From the NCBI RefSeq assembly GCF_000422325.1, contig NZ_AULO01000010.1, positions 248,001 through 312,000 on the forward strand: a stretch of 64,000 bases of DNA, read 5' to 3'. The translations under genes and the position numbers were made by a program. Below are positions 51,826 through 61,439 of the stretch, in pieces. Under the pieces are notes generated by a model that saw nothing but the letters and a program-made list of their open reading frames with translations, did not search any database and had not been told where the DNA came from. The DNA comes from Marinospirillum minutulum DSM 6287. Lineage in GTDB: Bacteria; Pseudomonadota; Gammaproteobacteria; Pseudomonadales; Halomonadaceae. Within the stretch, counting starts at the first letter, position 1; every line of letters starts with the position of its first letter.

Positions 51826-52422
51826 ATGTCGTCTGAAAAGGCTCAAGTTCCTACTGTTGATTTTGATGAGCTGGCAGACTTATGTTTGCGCCATCGCTGT
51901 TTTCAATCGCCCTCACTTTTTCATGGAGTTTTGGCTGGTCAGCTTTGTGGACAAGAACGCTTTCCGCGTGAGCAGTGGTTAGTTCTTTTTGCTCAACTAC
52001 TGGGTAATGAAACAACTCAGTTAGAAGGTTTAGACAAGCAACTAGCACTAAAGCTATTAGACCAAACCCTAGAGCAGTTGAGTGCTAGCAGTTTAGATTT
52101 TGAACCCTTGTTGCCAGATGAGTTATATGAACTAGAAGAACGCTTTGAAGCTTTAGTTAAGTGGGCGCAAGGTTTTCTAAAGTCACTAAAAGCTGCCAAG
52201 CTAGAAGTAACTGAACTATCCGCAGAGGCACAAGAAGGTTTGCAAGATTTAGAAAGGCTTGTCGCCCTAGATAAAGAAAACTTGCCTGCTGATGAAGAAA
52301 ATGAAAAAGATTTAACAGCCATTACTGAGTTTGTCCGTATGGTTATTATGCTGCTCTATACTGAACTACACCCAGGTCAGCCTCAGGTAGAGCAAACTAA
52401 AAACCCAAGAAACCTGCACTAG
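51826..52422 (+). CDS. ygfB: UPF0149 family protein YgfB
   Basis: The 198-residue all-helical protein matches UPF0149 (YgfB/YecA): LCLRHRCFQSPSLFHGVLAGQLCG near the N-terminus, a helical middle, and a C-terminal EFVRMVIMLLYTEL signature. YgfB binds transcription regulators in Pseudomonas aeruginosa, but a general function is not settled. The adjacent pepP-ubiH-ubiI run, 18 bases downstream, is conserved with it. Confidence 0.93.
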   Translation: MSSEKAQVPTVDFDELADLCLRHRCFQSPSLFHGVLAGQLCGQERFPREQWLVLFAQLLGNETTQLEGLDKQLALKLLDQTLEQLSASSLDFEPLLPDELYELEERFEALVKWAQGFLKSLKAAKLEVTELSAEAQEGLQDLERLVALDKENLPADEENEKDLTAITEFVRMVIMLLYTELHPGQPQVEQTKNPRNLH

Positions 52423-52440
52423 GTTATTGCTGGAGCAACA

Positions 52441-53778
52441 ATGAAACACCTTCCTGTAGAAACCTTTATTAAGCGTCGTCAGCAACTTATGGATAGTCTG
52501 CCTGACAAGGCCTTGTTGCTAGTACCTTCAGCAACCTTGGTCACCAGAAGTCGAGATACGGAGCACCCTTTTCGGCAAGACAGTGATTTTTGGTATTTAA
52601 CAGGCTTTAATGAACCCGATGCTTTGTTGGTGCTCATGAAGGGTTCTACTTTAGGAGAGCAGCTACTATTTAACCAACCTAAAGATAAAATAATGGAAAC
52701 CTGGACAGGTGTTCGTCTTGGTCAAGAAGCAGCAGTTATTCAACTAGGTTTTGATAAGGCTTTTACCCTGGCAGAAATAGATGCCCAGTTACCAAAACTA
52801 TTAGTGGAAGCTAGCGAAGTTTGGATGCCCATTGAAGATGAAGCCCTTTATTCACGCTATCTCGCTTGGCGTCAGCAAGCAAGAGCAAGGTTTAGAAAAC
52901 AAGCTAGCCTACCCAATAGAATAACTGATTTGAGTCAGCAATTAGGTGAAATGCGCCTTATCAAAACCCCAGAAGAAATAGAATTAATGAAAGAGGCGGC
53001 ACGCATTTCTGCAGAGGCTCATAATCGTGCAATGCAAGTTTGCCGTCCAGGTATGTATGAATACCAGCTACAAGCAGAGTTAGAACACGAATTTAAAATG
53101 CAAGGCGCTAGTGGGCCAGCTTATGGCAGCATTGTTGGTTCAGGTGAAAACGCTTGTGTGCTGCACTATGTCGAAAATAAAGATGTAATACAGAAGGGTG
53201 ACCTAGTATTAATTGATGCAGGTGCTGAGTACCAAGGTTATGCCGGTGATATTACCCGCACTTTTCCAGTAAGTGGTGTGTTTTCTTTGCAGCAAAAACA
53301 ACTTTACAACCTAGTGTTAAAAGCTAATCAACTGGCCATTAGCTTAACTAAACCGGGTGTTACCCTTGAGGAACTGCATCAGGCTAGTGTGCACTGTTTA
53401 GTGACTGGCCTAGTTGAACTAGGCTTGTTAAAAGGTGAGGTGCCACACTTAATAGAAGCTGAAGCCTATAAAACCTTTTATATGCACGGTACAAGTCATT
53501 GGTTAGGCTTAGATGTGCATGATGTAGGGCTTTACCGGCAAGAAGGCCAAGCACGTTTATTAGAGCCAGGCATGGTGTTTACTATAGAGCCAGGCTTATA
53601 CATTGCGCCTGATCAACAAGGTATAGACCCACTTTGGTGCGGCATAGGTATACGTATAGAAGACGATGTTTTAGTCACCGAAACCGGTTGTGAAGTTTTA
53701 ACCAGCGCTGTTCCAAAAACCATTGAGGGCATAGAAGGCCTGATGAAGGGTGAAGTTTATGCAGCAACAAGAATATGA
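52441..53778 (+). CDS. pepP: Xaa-Pro aminopeptidase II
   Basis: PepP removes N-terminal residues preceding proline, using two Mn2+ ions. The 445-residue protein has a creatinase-like N domain and a pita-bread catalytic domain with the metal ligands in LIDAGAEYQGYAGDITRTFP (two Asp), YMHGTSHWLGLDVHD (His), TIEPGLYI (Glu) and GIRIEDDVLVTE (Glu). Its end overlaps ubiH by 20 bases. Confidence 0.97.
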   Translation: MKHLPVETFIKRRQQLMDSLPDKALLLVPSATLVTRSRDTEHPFRQDSDFWYLTGFNEPDALLVLMKGSTLGEQLLFNQPKDKIMETWTGVRLGQEAAVIQLGFDKAFTLAEIDAQLPKLLVEASEVWMPIEDEALYSRYLAWRQQARARFRKQASLPNRITDLSQQLGEMRLIKTPEEIELMKEAARISAEAHNRAMQVCRPGMYEYQLQAELEHEFKMQGASGPAYGSIVGSGENACVLHYVENKDVIQKGDLVLIDAGAEYQGYAGDITRTFPVSGVFSLQQKQLYNLVLKANQLAISLTKPGVTLEELHQASVHCLVTGLVELGLLKGEVPHLIEAEAYKTFYMHGTSHWLGLDVHDVGLYRQEGQARLLEPGMVFTIEPGLYIAPDQQGIDPLWCGIGIRIEDDVLVTETGCEVLTSAVPKTIEGIEGLMKGEVYAATRI

Positions 53779-54991
53779 CCTAGCAATTGTAGGTGGAGGC
53801 TTGGTGGGTGCTAGTTTGGCTATTGCACTACAGCCTTTAGCAGAAAAGCTTAACTGGAAAATCTGTCTAATAGAAAACCAACCCCCAAGGGATGAACCCA
53901 GCATTAAAGACTGGCAGCCAAGTTTTGATGCACGTTCAACCGCTATCTCTTGGGGCACTAGGTTAATTTATGAACAACTGGGTTTATGGCAAGACTTAAA
54001 AGAGCATGCCAACCCCATAAAACACATTCAAATTACTGATCGAGGTTTTTTAGGGTCAAGCCAATTACACAACACTGAACAACAGGTTGCTGCCTTGGGT
54101 TATGTAGTACCTAACCTTTGGTTAGGTAAAGTTTTGTGGCAAGGTTTGGCGGCAGCAAAAAATACGCAAGTTTTAGCGCCAGCTACTATTCATTACGTTA
54201 GCTTTCCCAACCCTGAACAGGCGTTCTTAGAAGGCGAGTTAGAAGATAAACCACTAGCACTAAAAGCCAAACTAGTTATTTTGGCTGATGGTGGTCGCTC
54301 TGGAATCAAGCAGCAGCTAGGTATAGCTGATGACGTGCATGATTATGAACAAACAGCCATTATCGCTAATGTACGCATGTCTAAGCCACACCAAAGCTGG
54401 GCTTATGAACGCTTTGCTGCCGATGGTCCTATGGCTTTATTACCCTTAGCGGGTCGTGATATGGCTTTAGTTTGGACGCGCACTAACGAACAAGCCGCAA
54501 ACGATGCTGTATTGGGCGATGCTGAATTTCTACAAGCCATTCAAAAAAGCTTTGGTAATAGGGCTGGGCGTTTTCAAAAGGTGGGTGAGCGCTTTGCCTA
54601 CCCCTTAAAAAAAGTACGCTCTAAAGAACAGGTAAGGCAAAACTTGGTTTTGCTGGGTAACACAGCACACTACCTTCATCCAGTTGCAGGACAAGGCTAC
54701 AACCTTGCTATAAGAGGCGTTATAACTCTGGCAGAAGCGCTTGCTAAGGGTGCTCAGCAGTCAAGAGAACAAGGCCTAGCCTTTCATCCAGGTGATCTGC
54801 CCTTACTGGAAAAGTGGCAAGCAGCAAGGCAAGGTGATCAAGCAGGCGTTATAGGTTTTAGTCATGGCTTAATAGCCTTGTTTGCCAACGATACCCCACT
54901 TTTAGGTCATGCACGTGCAGCAGGTTTAATCGGACTAAATTTAACCGCCCCCCTCAGACGTTGGATAACCGCTAAGGCTATGGGAGTTTAA
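53759..54991 (+). CDS. ubiH: Ubiquinone hydroxylase UbiH (C1 hydroxylase type)
   Basis: A FAD-dependent aromatic hydroxylase of the UbiH/UbiF/UbiI/COQ6 family in aerobic ubiquinone synthesis. The 410 residues have the GxGxxG FAD motif IVGGGLVGASLA, the DARSTAIS motif typical of UbiH, and the ribityl-phosphate motif AGQGYNLAIRG. ATG 53759-53761 is used, with GAAGG in front; a GTG three codons earlier is in frame. Assignment as UbiH, as opposed to another paralogue, rests on the DAR motif and gene order. It overlaps pepP. Confidence 0.92.
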   Translation: MQQQEYDLAIVGGGLVGASLAIALQPLAEKLNWKICLIENQPPRDEPSIKDWQPSFDARSTAISWGTRLIYEQLGLWQDLKEHANPIKHIQITDRGFLGSSQLHNTEQQVAALGYVVPNLWLGKVLWQGLAAAKNTQVLAPATIHYVSFPNPEQAFLEGELEDKPLALKAKLVILADGGRSGIKQQLGIADDVHDYEQTAIIANVRMSKPHQSWAYERFAADGPMALLPLAGRDMALVWTRTNEQAANDAVLGDAEFLQAIQKSFGNRAGRFQKVGERFAYPLKKVRSKEQVRQNLVLLGNTAHYLHPVAGQGYNLAIRGVITLAEALAKGAQQSREQGLAFHPGDLPLLEKWQAARQGDQAGVIGFSHGLIALFANDTPLLGHARAAGLIGLNLTAPLRRWITAKAMGV

Positions 54992-54992
54992 G

Positions 54993-56222
54993 ATGCAGCA
55001 ACCAAAAGCAACTAAAAGCTATGATGTTGTGATCGTTGGCGGTGGTATGGCTGGTTTAGCACTTGCCGCGGGTTTGGCAGCAACAAACCTAAAGTTAGCA
55101 CTAGTAGAAGCGGCAGAACAACCACCTAATTGGCAAGCTAGCATTTTTAATACACGGGTTAGCGCCTTATCAGAAACCAGTCGCCAGCTCTTAGAGAGTT
55201 TAGGTGCTTGGTCTGCTATGGAAAAGCGGCGAGTAAATCCCTACCAAGGTATGCATGTTTGGGATGGTGAAGGCACAGCAGAGGTTGCTTTTGATGCAGC
55301 AGAAGCAGGTGTTTCTAATTTGGGATATTTAGTTGAAAATGCTGTAACTCAGCTAGGTTTATTAGAAGCCGTTGCCAATCAGGCTAACCTAGACTGGTAT
55401 CAAGGCGTAGAAGCTACCGAGTTAAGTGAGCCAGCCAGTGCTCAGGGTAAGCGAAGCTTAGTATTAAATGATGGACGTTGTTTAGAAGCCGCACTGATTG
55501 TAGGTGCTGATGGTGCCAATTCAAAAATACGCCAACTAGCCAACTTTAAAACAAGAGAGTGGAACTATGGCCATCATGCTTTAGTCACCAGTGTGCGTAT
55601 GGAAAAATCTCACGGCAATACTGCTTGGCAAAACTTTACTGAAAAAGGGGTTTTGGCTTTTCTACCCTTAAACTTAGAGGGCGATAACCATTGGTGCTCT
55701 ATCGTTTGGTCTACTCACCCAGAACAAGCCGCAGAATTATTAGCATTAGATGAGCAGGCTTTTAACCAACAACTAGCTCAAGCTTTTGAAGGGCGTTTAG
55801 GTAAGGTGGAATTAAGCCAAACACGCCAAGTTGTGCCTTTACGTCAGCGCCATGCTATTGATTATGTAAAACCAGGTTTGGCACTCATTGCTGATGCTGC
55901 ACATACCATTCACCCTTTAGCTGGACAGGGTATTAACCTAGGTTTTGCTGATACTGCTGTTCTAACACAGGTTATCAAACAAGCTGCAGCAGACAACAAA
56001 CCCTTGGGTAGTTTAATGGTATTAAACACTTATCAGCGCCAGCGCAAGCCAGACAACCTAGCAATGATGGCGCTAATGGAAAGCTTTAAACGCTTATTTG
56101 CAACGCAAAAGTTGCCTGTACTTTTACTGCGTAACCTAGGTATGAAGCTAGTGAATGCTAATCCTTGGATAAAGCGCCAGTTAATTGCTCAGGCGTTAGG
56201 TTTACGCCCCTTAGCTAAATAA
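54993..56222 (+). CDS. ubiI: Ubiquinone hydroxylase UbiI/VisC (C5 hydroxylase type)
   Basis: The second hydroxylase of the family, 409 residues, one base after ubiH. FAD motif IVGGGMAGLALA; NTRVSALSETSRQLLESLGAW and YQGMHVWD match UbiI/VisC; GADGANSKIR and AGQGINLGFAD are the second and third FAD motifs. UbiI hydroxylates C5 of the ring. The pair ubiH-ubiI behind pepP is conserved in this lineage. Convergent with ctpA. Confidence 0.93.
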   Translation: MQQPKATKSYDVVIVGGGMAGLALAAGLAATNLKLALVEAAEQPPNWQASIFNTRVSALSETSRQLLESLGAWSAMEKRRVNPYQGMHVWDGEGTAEVAFDAAEAGVSNLGYLVENAVTQLGLLEAVANQANLDWYQGVEATELSEPASAQGKRSLVLNDGRCLEAALIVGADGANSKIRQLANFKTREWNYGHHALVTSVRMEKSHGNTAWQNFTEKGVLAFLPLNLEGDNHWCSIVWSTHPEQAAELLALDEQAFNQQLAQAFEGRLGKVELSQTRQVVPLRQRHAIDYVKPGLALIADAAHTIHPLAGQGINLGFADTAVLTQVIKQAAADNKPLGSLMVLNTYQRQRKPDNLAMMALMESFKRLFATQKLPVLLLRNLGMKLVNANPWIKRQLIAQALGLRPLAK

Positions 56223-56264
56223 GTTAGCTAAGGAGAAAAGGTTAGTGTTGGTTTAAGGCAAGGC

Positions 56265-57596
56265 TTAGTGGCGGCTTTTAAAAATCACTAATCCACGTAG
56301 AAGGTTTAAAGCTTCATTCAAAGGGTAGTCTTCCGCTGTGTCTAGGCGAGCAGTAATTTTTTTACTACTAGAAGGTTTAAACTCATTGTTGATGTGTCCA
56401 TCTAGGTCAGCTTCTTTTGTTGCCTGATAAGCCTCTAGCGGTGTAATGCGTGCATTGACTACTTCTATATCTGGTTGAATGCCTTCAGCCTGAATTGACC
56501 GACCATTGGGTGTGTAATAAAGCGCAGTGGTCATTTTTAATGCTCTATCATTATTCATGGGCAACACCGTTTGTACTGAACCCTTACCAAAACTAGCAGT
56601 ACCCATAACTAAAGCTCGTTGGTGGTCTTGCAAGGCACCGGCAACAATTTCTGAAGCTGAAGCTGAACCACCATTAATTAAAACCACCAGTGGAACACCA
56701 TCTAAGCTATCGCCTGGGTTGGCTTCAAAGCGCATTTGCGTATCGGGCAAGCGACCCTTGGTATAAACAATTAAGCCACTGTCTAAGAATACATCAACAA
56801 CGTCTGCCGCTGCTTGTAATACACCGCCTGGGTTGTTGCGTAAATCTAAAATTAAACCTTCTAAAGGCCCTTCATTTTCTTTAGCTAGTCTTGCTAGCCC
56901 TTCTTGCACCTCTTCACCACTACGGTTTTGAAACTGACTAATTCTAAGGTAGCCAAACCCGGGTTCAAGTATTTTTTCTTTCACACTGGTAATACGAATT
57001 AACCCTCGCTCTAACTCTACTTTAAGGGGTTGGCTAAGTGTTTCACGTTGAATGGTGAGTTCTATTTTAGTGCCTGGTTCACCACGCATTAACTCCATGG
57101 CTTTATCAACCGACATTTCGCGAGTCGGTGTATCGTTAATGCGAATAATTAAATCATGTGGCTGTAACCCTGCTCGAGAAGCTGGGGTGTCATCAATAGG
57201 ACTAATAACTTTTATATAGCCTTCTTCTATACCTATTTCGATGCCTAACCCACCAAACTCGCCCTGCGTTGACTCTATAAGATCACGAAAGGCTTCAGGC
57301 TCTAGGTAGGAAGAGTGAGGGTCTAGGCCAGATAACATGCCTTTAATTGCATTTTCTAATAATTCTCGGTCAGCTACTTCGTGCACATAAGCCTGCTTAA
57401 TACGCTCGTAGACTTCTGCAAAACTACGTAGCTCATCCAGTGGCAGGTCATATTCTGGGTCGAGAGGGTAATCTAAGTTAGAGTGATTATCGGCAAAGGT
57501 GGCTGGCGCTAAAACAGTAAAGCTTAACAATAAAGCAACACCTAGCCACCGTAGAGTGGGATTAGGTGTTTTGTGACTAGGTGTTAAAAAATACAT
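56265..57596 (-). CDS. ctpA: Carboxyl-terminal processing protease, S41 family
   Basis: A periplasmic serine protease with a PDZ domain that trims or degrades envelope proteins, including peptidoglycan hydrolases in Pseudomonas. The 443-residue precursor has an N-terminal signal peptide ending near PATFA (about residue 35), a PDZ domain (about 95-175, GGLGIEIG and RAGLQPHDLIIRIND), and the catalytic Ser-Lys dyad in NGGSASASEIVAGAL and FGKGSVQT. It is co-directional with envC and gpmI, 27 bases after envC. Confidence 0.95.
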   Translation of the reverse strand: MYFLTPSHKTPNPTLRWLGVALLLSFTVLAPATFADNHSNLDYPLDPEYDLPLDELRSFAEVYERIKQAYVHEVADRELLENAIKGMLSGLDPHSSYLEPEAFRDLIESTQGEFGGLGIEIGIEEGYIKVISPIDDTPASRAGLQPHDLIIRINDTPTREMSVDKAMELMRGEPGTKIELTIQRETLSQPLKVELERGLIRITSVKEKILEPGFGYLRISQFQNRSGEEVQEGLARLAKENEGPLEGLILDLRNNPGGVLQAAADVVDVFLDSGLIVYTKGRLPDTQMRFEANPGDSLDGVPLVVLINGGSASASEIVAGALQDHQRALVMGTASFGKGSVQTVLPMNNDRALKMTTALYYTPNGRSIQAEGIQPDIEVVNARITPLEAYQATKEADLDGHINNEFKPSSSKKITARLDTAEDYPLNEALNLLRGLVIFKSRH

Positions 57597-57623
57597 AAAA
57601 ATACCTGTTATAAAAATTAAAAG

Positions 57624-58781
57624 TTAGCGGCCTGCTATCCAGCTTATGGGGTCGAGTGGTTGCCCATCACTTCTTATTTCAAAATAAAGGCCGTTGTTTT
57701 GTTGGCCGCCAGTAGACCCCGCTGTAGCAATAACTTCACCACCATGCACCCAGTCACCGGGCTGCTTGTTAAGTGTTTGATTATAACCGTAGAGGCTCAT
57801 ATAACCCTCGCCATGGTCAATAATTAACATAAAACCAAAGCCCCTTAACCAGTCAGCAAATACAACCCTTCCACCGTGAATAGAACGTACTGCATCCCCT
57901 TCACGGGCTTGAATTAACATGCCATGACTCGTTAAGCGGTTGTTGTATTGTTTGCTACCGTAGGCACTAAGTACACGACCTTTAATTGGCCAGGGTAACT
58001 TGCCACGCATTTGTGGAAAGGGGCTAGCGTCTCTGGGGGGTGGAAGCTTAATGATTGCTTCAGTTACGGCTTCTAAGAGTTGTTCTAAGCGTTTTTGGTC
58101 AGCGAGTAGTTTTTTTAATTCATCACCCCGACCAGCAATTTCTTGGCTAAGTTGCTTTACAACAGCTTGGCGTTTCTTTTGTTCAGCTAGTAGTTCGCTG
58201 CGTCGGTTTTGTAAACTGCGCCTAACCTGCTCAAGTGTTTTGCCACGGGTAATTATCTCTGACTGAACAACACTAAGCTGACGTGCTGTACCTAGGTATT
58301 CCTCTATCTGTTCGGTTCTTTTTTTGTTGATATAGTCGTAATACCTTAACAGTCTAGCCACCCTGTCTGGCTCTTGCTGATTAAGTAGCACCTTTAGGTA
58401 TTCTTGTCTGCCCATGGCGTAGGCAGAACGTATTTGTTGGCGCAAATAGCCAGCCTGCTGGTCAAGCTGTGTTTGCAAACTGCGCTGTTCACTGCGTAAG
58501 CGCATAAGTCTTTGTTCAAGTTCTGCTGCTTCATTACTGTTTTCAGCTATACGGGAAACCAGCTGGCCTATTTGCACCTCTGTTTCACGTAAGCGATTTT
58601 CTAGTTGAGAGTGCTCGCCACGCGCTTCTGTTAGCCAGCCTTGCAGTTTACTAATGTCTTTTCGTAAGGCTTTAAGTTGCTGTTCGCTAACCTCCTCTTG
58701 AGCGGAAGGGTTAGCAGCTAAGGCTAGATTAGCTGCCAGCAGGCTTACTAGTAAGGTGGCTACTAAGGCAAAACGGCGCAT
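57624..58781 (-). CDS. envC: EnvC-like murein hydrolase activator (degenerate LytM/M23)
   Basis: EnvC activates the septal amidases AmiA and AmiB from the periplasm under FtsEX control. The 385-residue precursor has a signal peptide ending near LALAA, a long coiled coil (about 28-235), and a C-terminal M23 domain. The zinc site is broken: the H-x3-D motif is HGMLI, and the usual HLHFE is GLYFE, so it should not cut peptidoglycan itself. It lies between gpmI and ctpA, as in Pseudomonas. Confidence 0.93.
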   Translation of the reverse strand: MRRFALVATLLVSLLAANLALAANPSAQEEVSEQQLKALRKDISKLQGWLTEARGEHSQLENRLRETEVQIGQLVSRIAENSNEAAELEQRLMRLRSEQRSLQTQLDQQAGYLRQQIRSAYAMGRQEYLKVLLNQQEPDRVARLLRYYDYINKKRTEQIEEYLGTARQLSVVQSEIITRGKTLEQVRRSLQNRRSELLAEQKKRQAVVKQLSQEIAGRGDELKKLLADQKRLEQLLEAVTEAIIKLPPPRDASPFPQMRGKLPWPIKGRVLSAYGSKQYNNRLTSHGMLIQAREGDAVRSIHGGRVVFADWLRGFGFMLIIDHGEGYMSLYGYNQTLNKQPGDWVHGGEVIATAGSTGGQQNNGLYFEIRSDGQPLDPISWIAGR

Positions 58782-58813
58782 AACTAATCCCTGTTCTCTG
58801 CTGGCTGCATCAA

Positions 58814-60367
58814 TTAACCTTCCGTCTTATCAAATTCAACTAGCGCACGGCCAGTCATTTCTTCTGGCTGTTCTAACCCCATGGCTTTAAGCATTGTAGG
58901 TGCTAGATCAGATAAGCGGCCACCATCTAAAAGGCGAGCTTTGCGATTTTTTGGTGGCACATAAATAAGAGGAACAGGAAAGGTGGTGTGGGCTGTTTGT
59001 GCTTGCCCAGTGGTTTCATCAAGCATTTGCTCAGCATTACCATGATCAGCAGTAATAAAGGCTTGTCCATTAACGGCTTGAAGGGCTTCAACTACTCGCC
59101 CAACACAAACATCTAGGGTTTCTATGGCTTTTACTGTGGCATCAAAATCACCCGTATGGCCAACCATATCACCATTAGCATAGTTGCAAATAATGGCATC
59201 ATAGTCACCAGAATGAATGGCCGCGACCAGTTTATCGGTTACTTCCGGTGCACTCATCTCAGGTTGTAAATCGTAGGTAGCAACTTGAGGGGAAGAAACT
59301 AACACGCGTGTTTCACCTGCAAAGGGTTCTTCTCTACCACCAGAGAAAAAGAAAGTAACGTGAGCATACTTTTCAGTTTCTGCAATGCGTAGCTGGGTTT
59401 TACCTAAGTTGGCTAGGTATTCACCCAAGGTATTGGTTAGGTTAGCAGGTGGAAAAGCAGCAGGTGCATCTATGTCTTCTGCATATTGAGTAAGCATAAC
59501 AAAGCTGCTTAAGCGTGGCCAAGCACGGCGGGCAAAGCCTTTAAAGTTAGCTTCGGTAAAGGCACGAGTAATTTCTCTGGCACGGTCGGCACGGAAATTC
59601 ATAAAAACAACGGCATCGCCATCTTCTATTTGGCAGGGTAGACCTATAGCTGTGGCTTTAACAAACTCATCATTTTCATCACGGTTATAGGCTGCTTCTA
59701 AGCCAGCAATTGCAGAGTCGGCATTAAACTCAGCCTGACCAAGGGTTAAAAGGTTGTAAGCTTGTTCAACCCTATCCCAGCGGTTATCGCGGTCCATAGC
59801 ATAGTAGCGGCCAATTAAGCTTGCGACTCTACCTACACCCAGTTCTTTAAATTTACGGTCTGCTGCTTCAATAGACGCTTTGGCGCTGCGTGGCGGGGTA
59901 TCACGGCCATCTAAGAAAGCATGTAAGAAAACTTGTTTGGCGCCACGTTTAACAGCCAATTCTGCCATGGCAAATAAATGATCTTCATGACTATGCACAC
60001 CACCAGGGGATAAAAGCCCCATAAGATGTACAGCACCTTTTTTTGCAACAGCGTCATCAATAGCAGCAGTTAAAGTAGGGTTAGAAAAAAAGCTGCCATC
60101 TTTAATAGCTTGAGTAACACGGGTGAAGTCTTGGTAAACAATGCGCCCAGCACCTAGGTTCATGTGTCCTACTTCAGAGTTACCCATTTGTCCTTCAGGA
60201 AGGCCAACATGCATGCCATCGGTATGAATTTGGCTGCTAGGTAATTCTGCACGAAGGCGATCCATAACAGGTGTCTTGGCGTGGAAAATTGCATTATTGT
60301 CGCTGGCTGGGTTATCACCGTAACCATCAAGAATAATTAGGGCAGTAGGAAAACGTTGAGAACTCAT
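58814..60367 (-). CDS. gpmI: 2,3-bisphosphoglycerate-independent phosphoglycerate mutase
   Basis: GpmI interconverts 3- and 2-phosphoglycerate with Mn2+. The 517 residues show the metal-binding N-terminus [11 protein letters not shown], the catalytic serine in [41 protein letters not shown], and [12 protein letters not shown]. It is the first gene of gpmI-envC-ctpA on minus and is divergent from the rhodanese gene across 164 bases, where I see no strong promoter. Confidence 0.97.
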   Translation of the reverse strand: MSSQRFPTALIILDGYGDNPASDNNAIFHAKTPVMDRLRAELPSSQIHTDGMHVGLPEGQMGNSEVGHMNLGAGRIVYQDFTRVTQAIKDGSFFSNPTLTAAIDDAVAKKGAVHLMGLLSPGGVHSHEDHLFAMAELAVKRGAKQVFLHAFLDGRDTPPRSAKASIEAADRKFKELGVGRVASLIGRYYAMDRDNRWDRVEQAYNLLTLGQAEFNADSAIAGLEAAYNRDENDEFVKATAIGLPCQIEDGDAVVFMNFRADRAREITRAFTEANFKGFARRAWPRLSSFVMLTQYAEDIDAPAAFPPANLTNTLGEYLANLGKTQLRIAETEKYAHVTFFFSGGREEPFAGETRVLVSSPQVATYDLQPEMSAPEVTDKLVAAIHSGDYDAIICNYANGDMVGHTGDFDATVKAIETLDVCVGRVVEALQAVNGQAFITADHGNAEQMLDETTGQAQTAHTTFPVPLIYVPPKNRKARLLDGGRLSDLAPTMLKAMGLEQPEEMTGRALVEFDKTEG

Positions 60368-60531
60368 AAGATTATTGGATCACTCTTTAAGGTCTGAATA
60401 GGCGCGGGCCAGAAGAATTAATGAAGCTATAATAGCGCTACCGGCCTTAAATCTCCATCTTACGGATGCCTTGATTGTTACTCTGGTGTATCCTAAACCA
60501 CAAAATTTTTGTAACAAAAAAGAGATAGATA

Positions 60532-60951
60532 ATGTTAGAGCAAATTATTGAATTTAGTATTAACAACCCCATGCTAGTAAGTGCCTTTGTTATTCTCTTA
60601 GCTTTGATTGCTTTTAACGAGAGCCGTACCGCTGGCAATAGCGTAGGTGTTGCAGAAGCAGTGCGCTTAATGAACCGTGAAGAAGCAATTACGCTTGATA
60701 TTCGTGATCGCAAAAACTTTACGCAAGGGCACATAGCTGGCTCTATTAATATTCCAACAGCTAATCTTGATAGCCGCCTACAAGAATTGGAAAAGCATAA
60801 AGAAAAGAAAATATTAGTGGTTTGTAACACGGGTTCGTCTACAGGCATTGCAATTGCCAAGTTACAAAAAGCGGGCTTTGAACAGGTTTTACGTCTTAAA
60901 GGCGGTATTATGCAGTGGCAGAGTGACTCTATGCCGGTGGTTAAAAAGTAA
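60532..60951 (+). CDS. Membrane-anchored rhodanese-like protein
   Basis: The 139-residue protein has an N-terminal membrane helix (about 12-28) and one rhodanese domain with active-site Cys98 in VVCNTGSSTG, an intact loop of the sulfurtransferase type, and GGIMQWQ at the end. Relatives lie next to secB and gpmI in many gammaproteobacteria (YibN-like). A sulfurtransferase activity is inferred; the physiological substrate is unknown. secB follows after 36 bases. Confidence 0.9.
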   Translation: MLEQIIEFSINNPMLVSAFVILLALIAFNESRTAGNSVGVAEAVRLMNREEAITLDIRDRKNFTQGHIAGSINIPTANLDSRLQELEKHKEKKILVVCNTGSSTGIAIAKLQKAGFEQVLRLKGGIMQWQSDSMPVVKK

Positions 60952-60987
60952 CACAGGTTAAAAATCAAAAATAAGGAAACTAAAATA

Positions 60988-61431
60988 ATGAGTGAAGCAC
61001 CACAAACCCAATTTGCTCTACAGCGTCTTTACCTAAGCGATGTATCTTTTGAAGCGCCTAACAGCCCTGAAGTTTTTATGGTTAAAGACCAGCCGCATGT
61101 AGATGTAAAGCTAGATACCAGCAATCGCCAAATTAACGAAGAGCTTTATGAAGTCACTGTCAAAATTACTGCTCAGGTTACCTTTGGCGAAAAAACAGCT
61201 TTCTTAGCAGAAATAGAACAGAGCGGTGCTTTTCAAATTGCTGGCATAGAAGGTGATAACTTAGAACATGCGCTCGGTGCGTTCAGTCCTAACATTCTTT
61301 TCCCCTATGCAAGAGAAGCCATAGATAACCTAGTAGTTAAAGGTGGCTTTCCTCCTTTAATGATTGCACCGGTTAACTTTGAAGCTATCTTTGCTGAGCG
61401 CAAACAGCGTGAAGCACAAACAACCCAGTAA
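60988..61431 (+). CDS. secB: Protein-export chaperone SecB
   Basis: SecB is a tetrameric cytoplasmic chaperone that holds preproteins unfolded and delivers them to SecA. The 147-residue protein has the typical FALQRLYLSDVSFEAPNSP N-terminus and the conserved LFPYAREAIDNLVVKGGFPPL stretch that contains the tetramer-forming helix. The glutaredoxin gene commonly found between rhodanese and secB is not present here. Confidence 0.97.
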   Translation: MSEAPQTQFALQRLYLSDVSFEAPNSPEVFMVKDQPHVDVKLDTSNRQINEELYEVTVKITAQVTFGEKTAFLAEIEQSGAFQIAGIEGDNLEHALGAFSPNILFPYAREAIDNLVVKGGFPPLMIAPVNFEAIFAERKQREAQTTQ

Positions 61432-61439
61432 GAACTAGC

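Noticed and set aside
60368-60531. Divergent promoters between gpmI and the rhodanese gene
   Set aside because: Several AT-rich hexamers exist but no -35/-10 pair with acceptable spacing on either strand.
60447-60968. 173-codon open frame on minus opposite the rhodanese gene
   Set aside because: Antisense to a clear rhodanese domain, with low-complexity Cys/Ser/Arg-rich translation and no family resemblance. Other long frames opposite glyS, atpD, gyrB and mgtE were rejected for the same reason.
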